This document shows positions 28,484 through 36,267 of a stretch of 64,000 nt of DNA, in pieces. The position numbers and the translations under genes are program-made. Under the pieces are notes generated by a model. The model saw nothing but the letters and a program-made list of their open reading frames with translations, made no database searches and was not told the DNA's origin. How positions within the stretch are numbered: position 1 is the first letter of the stretch; every line of letters begins with the position of its first letter. Origin of the DNA: Pseudomonas capsici (GTDB lineage Bacteria > Pseudomonadota > Gammaproteobacteria > Pseudomonadales > Pseudomonadaceae); NCBI RefSeq assembly GCF_017165765.1, contig NZ_JAFGZD010000002.1, positions 367,383-431,382 of the forward strand, in the 5' to 3' direction.

Positions 28484-29740
28484 ATGGCTGAAAAAGCGTT
28501 AAAAGTTCTTGTCGTAACGCAGTATTTTTGGCCGGAGAACATGCGGATCAATGATCTGGTCCGCGATCTTTCGGCAAAGGGGCATGAGGTCACCGTCTTG
28601 ACGGGGTTGCCGAATTACCCTGAAGGCAAGGTGTTCGAAAGTTACCGCGAGAAGCCTGAAGAATTCGCTCAGTATTGCGGTGCCGATGTGGTCAGGGTGC
28701 CGCTTGTCCCACGGGGCAAGCGCAGTCTGACCCTGGTGCTCAACTACCTTTCGTTCTTCATCAGCGCTTCGACGCTGGGTGCTTTCAAGCTGCGTGGACG
28801 CAAGTTCGATACGATCTTCGTGTATGCCGTCTCGCCTGTCATGGCCGCCATTCCGGCGCTCGTGATCGGGAGTCTGAAGCGTGCGCCGGTATTTGTATGG
28901 GTGCTGGATCTGTGGCCTGAAACCCTGCGCGCAGTCGGTGTGCTGAAACAGCCATTGATGCTGGGACTGGTCGGCAAGGTCGTTTCGTGGATCTACAACC
29001 GCACAGACTATCTGCTGCTGCAATCCCACGGCTTTCTGGACAACGTTCGGCGCTATTGCACCCGACCGATTACCGATGATCGCCTGGTTTACTTTCCAAG
29101 CTGGGCTGAAGACGATTTTTCATCTTCAGCGCCGCCGTTGTGTGATTTGATCAAGCCGGACCCGAATGTATTCACGGTCGTGTTTGCCGGCAACCTGGGG
29201 GAAGCCCAGGATTTCCCTGCCGTACTGGATGCTGCCGAGTCGTTGCGTGCCAGTAATGCCGTGCGCTGGGTGATTGTCGGCGATGGGCGCATGAGTGAAT
29301 GGATTGCCGAGCAGATTGCCGCCAGACAACTGGACAATGTGCATCTTCTGGGACGTCATCCGCTGGAGGCCATGCCGGGGCTGTTCGCCCAGGCCGATGC
29401 CTTGCTGGTGTCGCTGAAAACCAATGATGTGTTTGAAAAGACCATTCCGGGTAAGGTTCAGGCATACCTGGCGTCAGGAAGACCCATACTGGGAATGATC
29501 AATGGTGAAGCTGCGCGTGTAATCAACGAATCCGGTGCCGGTTTCGCCTGTGATTCCGGCGATGCCCAGGGGCTGGCGACGATTACCCGTGCACTTGCAG
29601 ATGCCAGTATGACCGAGCGCGAAAGCATGGGTCGTGCAGGGCGCAACTATTACGAGCAGCACTACGCCAAGGGCAATCTTCTGATGCGTCTGGAAACCCT
29701 CTTTCATCAAGCCACCCTTCGCAAAGCGAGCCAGTCATGA
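28484..29740 (+). CDS. GT4-family glycosyltransferase (WbuB/WbjE type), probable L-FucNAc transferase
   Basis: A 418-residue glycosyltransferase with GT-B fold. The N-terminal TQYFWPENMRINDLV is typical of WbuB-like L-FucNAc transferases, and the C-terminal domain has IVGDGR, HPLEAMPGLFAQADALLVSLK and IPGKVQAYLASGRPIL. A hydrophobic stretch at about residues 80-125 suggests membrane association. The start could be ATG 28484 or GTG 28475; neither has a strong ribosome binding site. Position after wbjBCD matches P. aeruginosa O11 wbjE, so L-FucNAc is the likely donor sugar. The acceptor is unknown. Confidence 0.85.
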   Translation: MAEKALKVLVVTQYFWPENMRINDLVRDLSAKGHEVTVLTGLPNYPEGKVFESYREKPEEFAQYCGADVVRVPLVPRGKRSLTLVLNYLSFFISASTLGAFKLRGRKFDTIFVYAVSPVMAAIPALVIGSLKRAPVFVWVLDLWPETLRAVGVLKQPLMLGLVGKVVSWIYNRTDYLLLQSHGFLDNVRRYCTRPITDDRLVYFPSWAEDDFSSSAPPLCDLIKPDPNVFTVVFAGNLGEAQDFPAVLDAAESLRASNAVRWVIVGDGRMSEWIAEQIAARQLDNVHLLGRHPLEAMPGLFAQADALLVSLKTNDVFEKTIPGKVQAYLASGRPILGMINGEAARVINESGAGFACDSGDAQGLATITRALADASMTERESMGRAGRNYYEQHYAKGNLLMRLETLFHQATLRKASQS

Positions 29741-30705
29741 GTTCCTCTTCTGTGTTGCTGACAGGTGCAACCGGTTTTGTCGGTAAGGCAGTCCTCGCCA
29801 GTCTGCTCAAGCGAGGCGATAAAGTGACGGCTGTGGTGCGCGGTTCTTCGGCACAGGTCGATTCCCGTGCCACGCTTGCCCGGATTTCCAGCCTTGACGG
29901 CCAGACGCAGTGGCAGGAATGTCTGCAGGACGTGCAGGTGGTGATCCATGCGGCAGCCCGTGTGCATGTCATGAACGATACCGAAGCCGATCCGCTGGCC
30001 GCCTTTCGCAAGGTCAATGTCGAAGGGACATTGAATCTTGCACGTCAGGCAGCCGCCGCGGGCGTTCGCCGTTTTGTCTTCATCAGCTCCATCAAGGTCA
30101 ACGGTGAAGGCACCTTGCCGGGCCAGCCTTACCGTGCCGACGATACGCCTGCTCCGATCGATCCGTACGGTATTTCCAAGATGGAGGCCGAGCAGGGGTT
30201 GCGGGCTCTGGCCGAGCAGACCGGGCTGGAGGTCGTGATCATCCGTCCGGTGCTGGTCTACGGGCCGGGAGTGAAGGCCAACTTCCTGTCGATGATGCGC
30301 TGGCTGGACAAAGGCGTTCCGCTGCCTTTCGGAGCAATCGATAACCGCCGCAGCCTGGTTGCCCTGGATAATCTGGTCGATCTGATCGTTACCTGCACCT
30401 CGCATCCGGCCGCTGCCAACCAGACATTCCTGGTCAGCGATGGCGAGGATCTGTCGACGACCATGCTGCTCAAGCGCATGGCCGGCGCACTCGGCAAGTC
30501 GGCGCGTCTGCTGCCGATACCGTCTGCCTTGCTCGTTCTGGCGGCCAGATTGTTGGGCAAGCGTGCGCTGTCCCAGCGTCTTTGCGGGTTCTTGCAGGTC
30601 GATATCGAAAAAACGCGCTCGTTACTGGGCTGGAAGCCTGTAGCCAGTGTGGATCAGGCCTTGTCGGCGGTTGCTCGTCACTATCAGGGCACTCAGGACA
30701 AATAG
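29737..30705 (+). CDS. NAD-dependent epimerase/reductase (WbjF/WbpV type)
   Basis: A 322-residue extended SDR enzyme with TGATGFVGKAV at residues 9-19, VIHAAARVHVMND, FISSIKVNGE and the catalytic YGISK. Proteins of this type (WbpV, WbjF) reduce the 4-keto sugar made by WbpM to UDP-D-QuiNAc or UDP-D-FucNAc. The ATG overlaps the transferase stop by 4 bp. Together with the downstream wbpM it forms the D-series branch. Which epimer is formed cannot be decided by eye. Confidence 0.85.
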   Translation: MSSSSVLLTGATGFVGKAVLASLLKRGDKVTAVVRGSSAQVDSRATLARISSLDGQTQWQECLQDVQVVIHAAARVHVMNDTEADPLAAFRKVNVEGTLNLARQAAAAGVRRFVFISSIKVNGEGTLPGQPYRADDTPAPIDPYGISKMEAEQGLRALAEQTGLEVVIIRPVLVYGPGVKANFLSMMRWLDKGVPLPFGAIDNRRSLVALDNLVDLIVTCTSHPAAANQTFLVSDGEDLSTTMLLKRMAGALGKSARLLPIPSALLVLAARLLGKRALSQRLCGFLQVDIEKTRSLLGWKPVASVDQALSAVARHYQGTQDK

Positions 30706-30857
30706 GCCGATACCGGTTTTTGCCGGGTAATGGCATTCACGTTCAGTGCGGTAGCAGGCAAAGCGCCTGGTCACCAAATTGCGATAAATGGTTTTAAACG
30801 ACGCCGCACGCCATGAAGTCCGCACAGCGCGACATGGAGTCAGGTGGAGGTAGAGGG

Positions 30858-32855
30858 ATGATGATGAAATTACGTTCGCGAATGCTGGGTCTTTCGCGCA
30901 AGAACAAGCGAATCGTGCAGGTCGGCGCGGACATCGTGCTGGTCTGGGGCGCCTTGATACTCGCTTTTGTCGTGCGGCTGGGATTTGACGCGACCTTCTC
31001 CTCCATCGTCGATCACCTCTGGCTGTTCGCCGCCGCACCTGTTCTGACGATCCCCATTTTCATCCGCTTTGGCATGTACCGCGCCGTCATGCGTTTTTTC
31101 GGCAACGACGCGCTGATCACCATCGTCAAGGCCGTCAGTCTTTCCGCATTGCTGGTGTCGCTGGTGGTGTATTGGTATGGCGACCACGAAGTGGTGGTCC
31201 CGCGCTCGGTCATTTTCAATTACTGGTGGCTGAGCCTGATCATGATCGGCGGCTTGCGGCTGATCATGCGCCAGTACTTTCTGGGTGACTGGTTCATGGC
31301 TTCCCAGCATGTGCCCTTTACCTCGCGGGATAACGGATTGCCCAAGGTCGCCATCTATGGCGCTGGCGCGGCGGGCAATCAACTGGTCGCAGCCTTGCGT
31401 CTGGGACGCATGATGCGCCCGGTGGCCTTTATCGATGACGACAGCAGCGTGACCAAGCGCACCATCGCCGGGCTGGTGGTTTACAAACCCCGGCATATTC
31501 AGCAGATGATCGATGCCACGGGGGCCGAGGAGATTCTTCTGGCCATTCCGTCAGCGACCCGTGCACGTCGTCGCGAAATCCTCGAATACCTGGAAGGCTA
31601 TCCGCTGCATGTCCGCAGCGTTCCGGGCTTCATGGATCTGGCCAGCGGCAGGGTCAAGGTCGACGATATCCAGGAAGTGGGCATCGCCGACCTGCTGGGG
31701 CGCGATTCGGTATCGGCCCAGGATGACCTGCTGGAGCACTGCATTACCGGCAAGGTGGTGATGGTCACCGGAGCGGGCGGTTCGATCGGCTCCGAGCTGT
31801 GCCGTCAGATCCTGATGCTCAAGCCTTCCCGACTGTTGCTGGTCGAGCACAGCGAGTTCAACCTCTACAGCATTTTCGGCGAGCTGGAAAAGCAGGTTCA
31901 GCAGGACGCGCTGGAGGTTGAGGTGCTGCCTATCCTGGGGTCGGTGCGCTACTTCGAGAAGATGGTCGATCTGATGCGGACCTGGAAGGTCGAGACGGTC
32001 TATCACGCTGCCGCCTACAAGCATGTGCCGATCGTCGAGCACAACAGTGCCGAAGGGGTGCTGAACAATGTCATGGGAACCCTGCATACCGCTCAGGCTG
32101 CGGTTCAGGTCGGTGTGGCCAACTTCGTACTGATCTCCACCGACAAGGCGGTTCGTCCCACGAACGTGATGGGCAGTACCAAGCGGCTCGCGGAAATGAT
32201 CCTGCAGGCCCTCAGTCGCGAAGTCGCGCCTGTACTGTTTCGTAGCAGCAGCAACGTTGCCCACGTCAACAAGACCCGCTTCACGATGGTGCGCTTCGGC
32301 AATGTTCTGGGGTCTTCCGGCTCGGTGATCCCGCTTTTCCACAAGCAGATCAAGAGCGGCGGGCCGCTGACGGTGACACACCCGAATATCACCCGTTACT
32401 TCATGACCATTCCCGAAGCGGCTCAACTGGTGATTCAGGCCGGTTCCATGGGGCAGGGGGGGGATGTTTTCGTGCTTGATATGGGGGCACCGGTCAAGAT
32501 CGTCGAACTGGCCGAGCGCATGATCAATCTGTCAGGCCTGAGCATGCGTTCCGAACGCAATCCCCATGGCGATATCGCCATCGAGTTCACGGGGCTGCGT
32601 CCCGGGGAAAAACTCTACGAAGAGCTGCTGATCGGCGATAACGTGGTGCCGACTCGTCACCCCATGATCATGAGCGCGGACGAAGACTTCCTGCCGTGGG
32701 ATATTCTCAAGGAAAAGCTGGCCTCGCTTCTGGAAGCGGTGTCCTCGGACGACTACCCTCGGGTTCGGCAAATGCTGAGCGAACTGGTCGCCGGTTATAG
32801 CCCCGAAGGCGAAATCGTTGACTGGAAGCATCTGGAACAACGCGCCAATCAATAG
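30858..32855 (+). CDS. wbpM: UDP-GlcNAc C4/C6 dehydratase WbpM
   Basis: A 665-residue membrane-anchored nucleotide-sugar dehydratase, the same length as P. aeruginosa WbpM. Four membrane helices (about 20-130) are followed by a CoA-binding-like Rossmann domain (about 150-270) and the catalytic SDR domain. That domain has TGAGGSIGSELCRQ near 298, STDKAVRPTNVMGSTK and the Met-x3-Lys pair. The start at 30858 is set by GGAGG seven bases upstream and by length. ATGs at 30813 and 30834 lack a site. It is required for D-FucNAc/D-QuiNAc in B-band O antigen. The usual partner wbpL is not next to it. Confidence 0.95.
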   Translation: MMMKLRSRMLGLSRKNKRIVQVGADIVLVWGALILAFVVRLGFDATFSSIVDHLWLFAAAPVLTIPIFIRFGMYRAVMRFFGNDALITIVKAVSLSALLVSLVVYWYGDHEVVVPRSVIFNYWWLSLIMIGGLRLIMRQYFLGDWFMASQHVPFTSRDNGLPKVAIYGAGAAGNQLVAALRLGRMMRPVAFIDDDSSVTKRTIAGLVVYKPRHIQQMIDATGAEEILLAIPSATRARRREILEYLEGYPLHVRSVPGFMDLASGRVKVDDIQEVGIADLLGRDSVSAQDDLLEHCITGKVVMVTGAGGSIGSELCRQILMLKPSRLLLVEHSEFNLYSIFGELEKQVQQDALEVEVLPILGSVRYFEKMVDLMRTWKVETVYHAAAYKHVPIVEHNSAEGVLNNVMGTLHTAQAAVQVGVANFVLISTDKAVRPTNVMGSTKRLAEMILQALSREVAPVLFRSSSNVAHVNKTRFTMVRFGNVLGSSGSVIPLFHKQIKSGGPLTVTHPNITRYFMTIPEAAQLVIQAGSMGQGGDVFVLDMGAPVKIVELAERMINLSGLSMRSERNPHGDIAIEFTGLRPGEKLYEELLIGDNVVPTRHPMIMSADEDFLPWDILKEKLASLLEAVSSDDYPRVRQMLSELVAGYSPEGEIVDWKHLEQRANQ

Positions 32856-32869
32856 CGCGGATGGCGCTT

Positions 32870-32906
32870 CGTGAATGAGTTGGCTCCCGGAGCCAACTCA
32901 TTCACG
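32870..32906. terminator. Near-perfect 37-bp palindrome, bidirectional terminator
   Basis: Two 18-bp arms (32870-32887 and 32889-32906, core GAATGAGTTGGCTCC) pair perfectly around a single C. It lies between the convergent stops of wbpM and the Lon-type protease. Few T follow. It resembles dispersed Pseudomonas intergenic hairpins like the one at 22178-22226. Confidence 0.75.
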
Positions 32907-32918
32907 ACAGATGAACCA

Positions 32919-35336
32919 TCAGAACAACACTTTCGCCACATCCGCAAAACGCTTGGCGAAATGGACGGTCAGTCCTTCCTTCAGGTAATCGGGTAGTTCC
33001 TCGAAGTTTCCGCGATTGGGTTCCGGCAGGATCAGCTCGTTGATCTTCTGACGCCGCGCCGCAATGACCTTTTCACGCACTCCGCCAATCGGCAGTACAT
33101 GCCCGGTCAGGGTCAGTTCGCCGGTCATGGCTACGCCTTTCTTCGGTGGCTGATTGCGTGCCAGAGACAGCAAGGCACTGGCCATGGTCACGCCGGCACT
33201 CGGACCGTCCTTGGGCGTTGCGCCTTCCGGCACATGCAGATGGACGAAGGCTTCGTCGAAGAACTTCGTATCGCCGCCGAAGCTTTTCAGGTTGGAACTG
33301 ACGTAGCTGTAGGCTATCTCTGCAGACTCTTTCATCACATCGCCCAGTTGGCCGGTCAGCTTGAAGCCGCGGTTGAGGGTATGGATGCGGGTCGCTTCGA
33401 TAGGCAGTGTGGCACCGCCCATGCTGGTCCAGGCCAGGCCTGTGATGACACCGACTCCGGACAACACCTGTTCGCTGCGGAATACCGGCATGCCCAGGGA
33501 CGCTTCCAGATCCTTGTTGCCGATCTTGATTACCGAGTCGGGTTCGTCCAGCAGCTTGACCACCGCCTTGCGCACCAGCTTGCCCAGTTGTTTTTCCAGT
33601 TGCCTCACACCGGCCTCGCGGGCGTAGCCCTCGATGACAGCACGCAGGGCGCTGTCGCTGATCGACAGCTTGTTCTTGGCGACACCGGCCTTGTCCAGTT
33701 GCTTGGGCCACAGGTGGCGCTTGGCGATGGCGAGTTTTTCTTCGGTGATGTAGCCCGACAGGCGGATCACTTCCATCCGGTCCAGCAGCGGGCCCGGGAT
33801 CGAGTCCAGAGTGTTGGCGGTGCAGACGAACAGCACTTTGGACAGATCCAGACGCAGGTCCAGGTAGTGGTCGAGGAATTCGACGTTCTGTTCCGGGTCC
33901 AGGGTTTCCAGGAGTGCGGAGGCCGGGTCGCCCTGATAGCTTTGGCCCATCTTGTCGATTTCATCGAGCATGATGACCGGGTTCATCACCTCCACATCCT
34001 TGAGCGCCTGTACCAGCTTGCCTGGCTGGGCACCGATGTAGGTGCGACGGTGGCCCTTGATTTCCGCCTCATCGCGCATGCCGCCTACGCTCAGGCGATA
34101 GAAGGGACGGCCAAGGGATTCGGCAATCGAACGCCCGACGCTGGTCTTGCCCACGCCGGGTGGACCGACCAGCAGGACAATCGAGCCGCTGATTTCGCCT
34201 TTGTAGGCTCCCACGGCGAGAAATTCGAGAATCCGCGCCTTGATATCGTCGAGTCCGGCATGGTGCTGATCGAGCACCTTGCGGGCGTGCTTGAGGTCCA
34301 GCTTGTCTTCGCCGTAGATGCCCCAGGGCAACGAGCTGGCCCAGTCCAGATAATTGCGGGTCACGGCGTATTCGGGTGAGCCGGTTTCCAGGACCTTGAG
34401 CTTGCCGATTTCCTCATCGATTTTCTTGCGAGCCTGGGGCGGCAGGGTCTTGCCTTCCAGGCGCTGCTCGAACTGTTCGATATCGGCGCTGCGATCGTCC
34501 TTGCTCAGCCCCAGTTCCTGCTGGATGACCTTGAGTTGTTCTTTCAGGAAGAACTGGCGCTGATGTTCGCCAATCTTGCGATTGACCTCGGCTGAGATCT
34601 CTTTCTGCAGGCGTGCGACTTCAACTTCCTTGCGCAGCATCGGCAGGACTTTTTCCATGCGCTTGAGCATGGGCACGCAATCGAGCACTTCCTGCAGTTC
34701 GACGCCGGTGGCCGAGGTCAGGGCAGCGGCGAAGTCGGTGAGGGGCGAGGGATCGTTGGGGCTGAAGCGGTTGAGATAGTTCTTCAGTTCTTCGCTGTAA
34801 AGCGGGTTGAGCGGCAGCAGCTCCTTGATCGCGTTGATCAGGGCCATGCCGTAGGCCTTGACCTCGTCGGTCGGTTCGTTGGGCTGCTGCGGATATTCGA
34901 TTTCCACCAGATAAGGCGGGCGATGATGCTTGAGCCAGGTCCGGATGCGAACGCGGCTCAAGCCCTGGGCCACGAACTGTAATCGACCATTTTCGCGGCT
35001 GGCATGGTGAACCTTGACTAAAGTGCCATACTCCGGAAGCGCCTTGGTATTGAAGTGGCGAGGATCTTCCTGGGGAGTGTCCATGAAAAACAGCGCAAGT
35101 GAGTGATGCTCGGACTTGCTGACCAGCTCGAGGGTTTCGGCCCACGGCTCTTCATTGACGATTACAGGCAGAACCTGTGCCGGAAAGAAAGGGCGGTTGT
35201 GGATCGGAATGATGTAGACCTTGTCCGGGAGGTTCTGGCCTGGAAGAGCAAGTGAGGTGCTGTCGGAGTTCAGGTGAATAGTGTGTTCGGCTGCGCCATC
35301 GGGCAAATCTTGCGAGTCTTTCTGCTGGTCACTCAT
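32919..35336 (-). CDS. asrA: Second Lon-type ATP-dependent protease (AsrA type)
   Basis: An 805-residue Lon protease. The N-terminal substrate domain (about 40-240) is followed by the AAA+ module with Walker A GPPGVGKTS near residue 391 and Walker B VIMLDEIDKM. The protease domain has the Ser-Lys dyad, Ser in KDGPSAGVTM and Lys in REKVIAARR. By gene order (icp nearby, downstream of pdxJ) it is the orthologue of P. aeruginosa AsrA (PA0779), a Lon paralogue tied to aminoglycoside-induced heat-shock response, rather than the clpX-linked Lon. It cannot be separated from Lon by motif alone. Confidence 0.9.
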   Translation of the reverse strand: MSDQQKDSQDLPDGAAEHTIHLNSDSTSLALPGQNLPDKVYIIPIHNRPFFPAQVLPVIVNEEPWAETLELVSKSEHHSLALFFMDTPQEDPRHFNTKALPEYGTLVKVHHASRENGRLQFVAQGLSRVRIRTWLKHHRPPYLVEIEYPQQPNEPTDEVKAYGMALINAIKELLPLNPLYSEELKNYLNRFSPNDPSPLTDFAAALTSATGVELQEVLDCVPMLKRMEKVLPMLRKEVEVARLQKEISAEVNRKIGEHQRQFFLKEQLKVIQQELGLSKDDRSADIEQFEQRLEGKTLPPQARKKIDEEIGKLKVLETGSPEYAVTRNYLDWASSLPWGIYGEDKLDLKHARKVLDQHHAGLDDIKARILEFLAVGAYKGEISGSIVLLVGPPGVGKTSVGRSIAESLGRPFYRLSVGGMRDEAEIKGHRRTYIGAQPGKLVQALKDVEVMNPVIMLDEIDKMGQSYQGDPASALLETLDPEQNVEFLDHYLDLRLDLSKVLFVCTANTLDSIPGPLLDRMEVIRLSGYITEEKLAIAKRHLWPKQLDKAGVAKNKLSISDSALRAVIEGYAREAGVRQLEKQLGKLVRKAVVKLLDEPDSVIKIGNKDLEASLGMPVFRSEQVLSGVGVITGLAWTSMGGATLPIEATRIHTLNRGFKLTGQLGDVMKESAEIAYSYVSSNLKSFGGDTKFFDEAFVHLHVPEGATPKDGPSAGVTMASALLSLARNQPPKKGVAMTGELTLTGHVLPIGGVREKVIAARRQKINELILPEPNRGNFEELPDYLKEGLTVHFAKRFADVAKVLF

Positions 35337-35595
35337 AGGGCACCTGCGAAATTGAACATGATGCTTAGATGGGGCAAGTGCCCTCAGGTTTCAATGGGGG
35401 CGGTCGATAGCGTGAGTAGGAGGCAATCAGCCAATGAAATGCAGGGTATTGCCCTGTGTCTTGTAGGAGCTGATTGCTTGATGGCAAATGCCTGATGTTG
35501 CGTGCTCTTAATGAGTCGACAGTTCATCTGCATGCAAAACCATGCCAAGGCTGGCGTTCTTGTTATCAGTACTGCCGTTTTGGATTGAATCGAGT

Positions 35596-36267
35596 ATGAC
35601 CAGAGTATTTTCCTCAGTTGTCCTGGCTGGATTATTGGCGTGGTCTGCTACACAAGCATCGGCTGCGACATTGACGGCCCAGGTATTCGACAAGCAAGGC
35701 AAACCGCTTGCCGATGCTGTCGTGACGCTCAAAGGACCTGCCGCAGCGGCTGTGAACGGTGGCAAGGCTGAAATGGACCAGCGCGACCAGGAGTTTTCGC
35801 CTCACGTGCTGGCTGTGCATACCGGTGCGCAAGTCAAATTCCCCAACAGTGACAACATTCGTCATCAGGTCTATTCCTTCTCCCCCGCAAAGCGTTTCGA
35901 GCTGCGTCTCTATGAAGGCACGCCTTCCGAGCCGTTGCTGTTCGACAAGGCGGGGGTCGTGGTGCTTGGCTGCAACATCCATGACTGGATGGTTGGCTAT
36001 ATCTATGTCACCGACGAGCCATGGTTCGGTGTGACCGACAGCAACGGCACCCTCAAGCTTGACCAGTTACCTGCCGGGCATTACGTGGCAACGCTCTGGC
36101 ATCCCCAGGCTGAGGACATGCAGCCGGTTGCGGGAGGCGAATTCGATGTTCCCGCGTCTGGCCTGACCCAGCGTTTCAACCTTGATGTCGAGGTCAAGGC
36201 TGAAGATAAACCTGCCAAGCCCGATCCGGGGGCGTTTGGCGAAGCTTTCCACAAGGCTGCTCATTAA
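35596..36267 (+). CDS. Periplasmic cupredoxin-like protein (methylamine utilisation-type)
   Basis: A 223-residue secreted protein with a Sec signal peptide at 1-23 (ending in TQASA). A blue-copper fold follows at about 30-140. The likely copper ligands are His in NIRHQVY and the C-x2-H-x2-M cluster in LGCNIHDWM. The C-terminal part (about 150-195) has a carboxypeptidase-regulatory-like strand pattern, NGTLKLDQLPAGHYVATLWHP. Such proteins are often labelled methylamine utilisation proteins but their role is unknown. The start at 35596 begins the signal. The stop overlaps the next ATG by 1 bp, so this is the first gene of a four-gene operon. Confidence 0.82.
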   Translation: MTRVFSSVVLAGLLAWSATQASAATLTAQVFDKQGKPLADAVVTLKGPAAAAVNGGKAEMDQRDQEFSPHVLAVHTGAQVKFPNSDNIRHQVYSFSPAKRFELRLYEGTPSEPLLFDKAGVVVLGCNIHDWMVGYIYVTDEPWFGVTDSNGTLKLDQLPAGHYVATLWHPQAEDMQPVAGGEFDVPASGLTQRFNLDVEVKAEDKPAKPDPGAFGEAFHKAAH

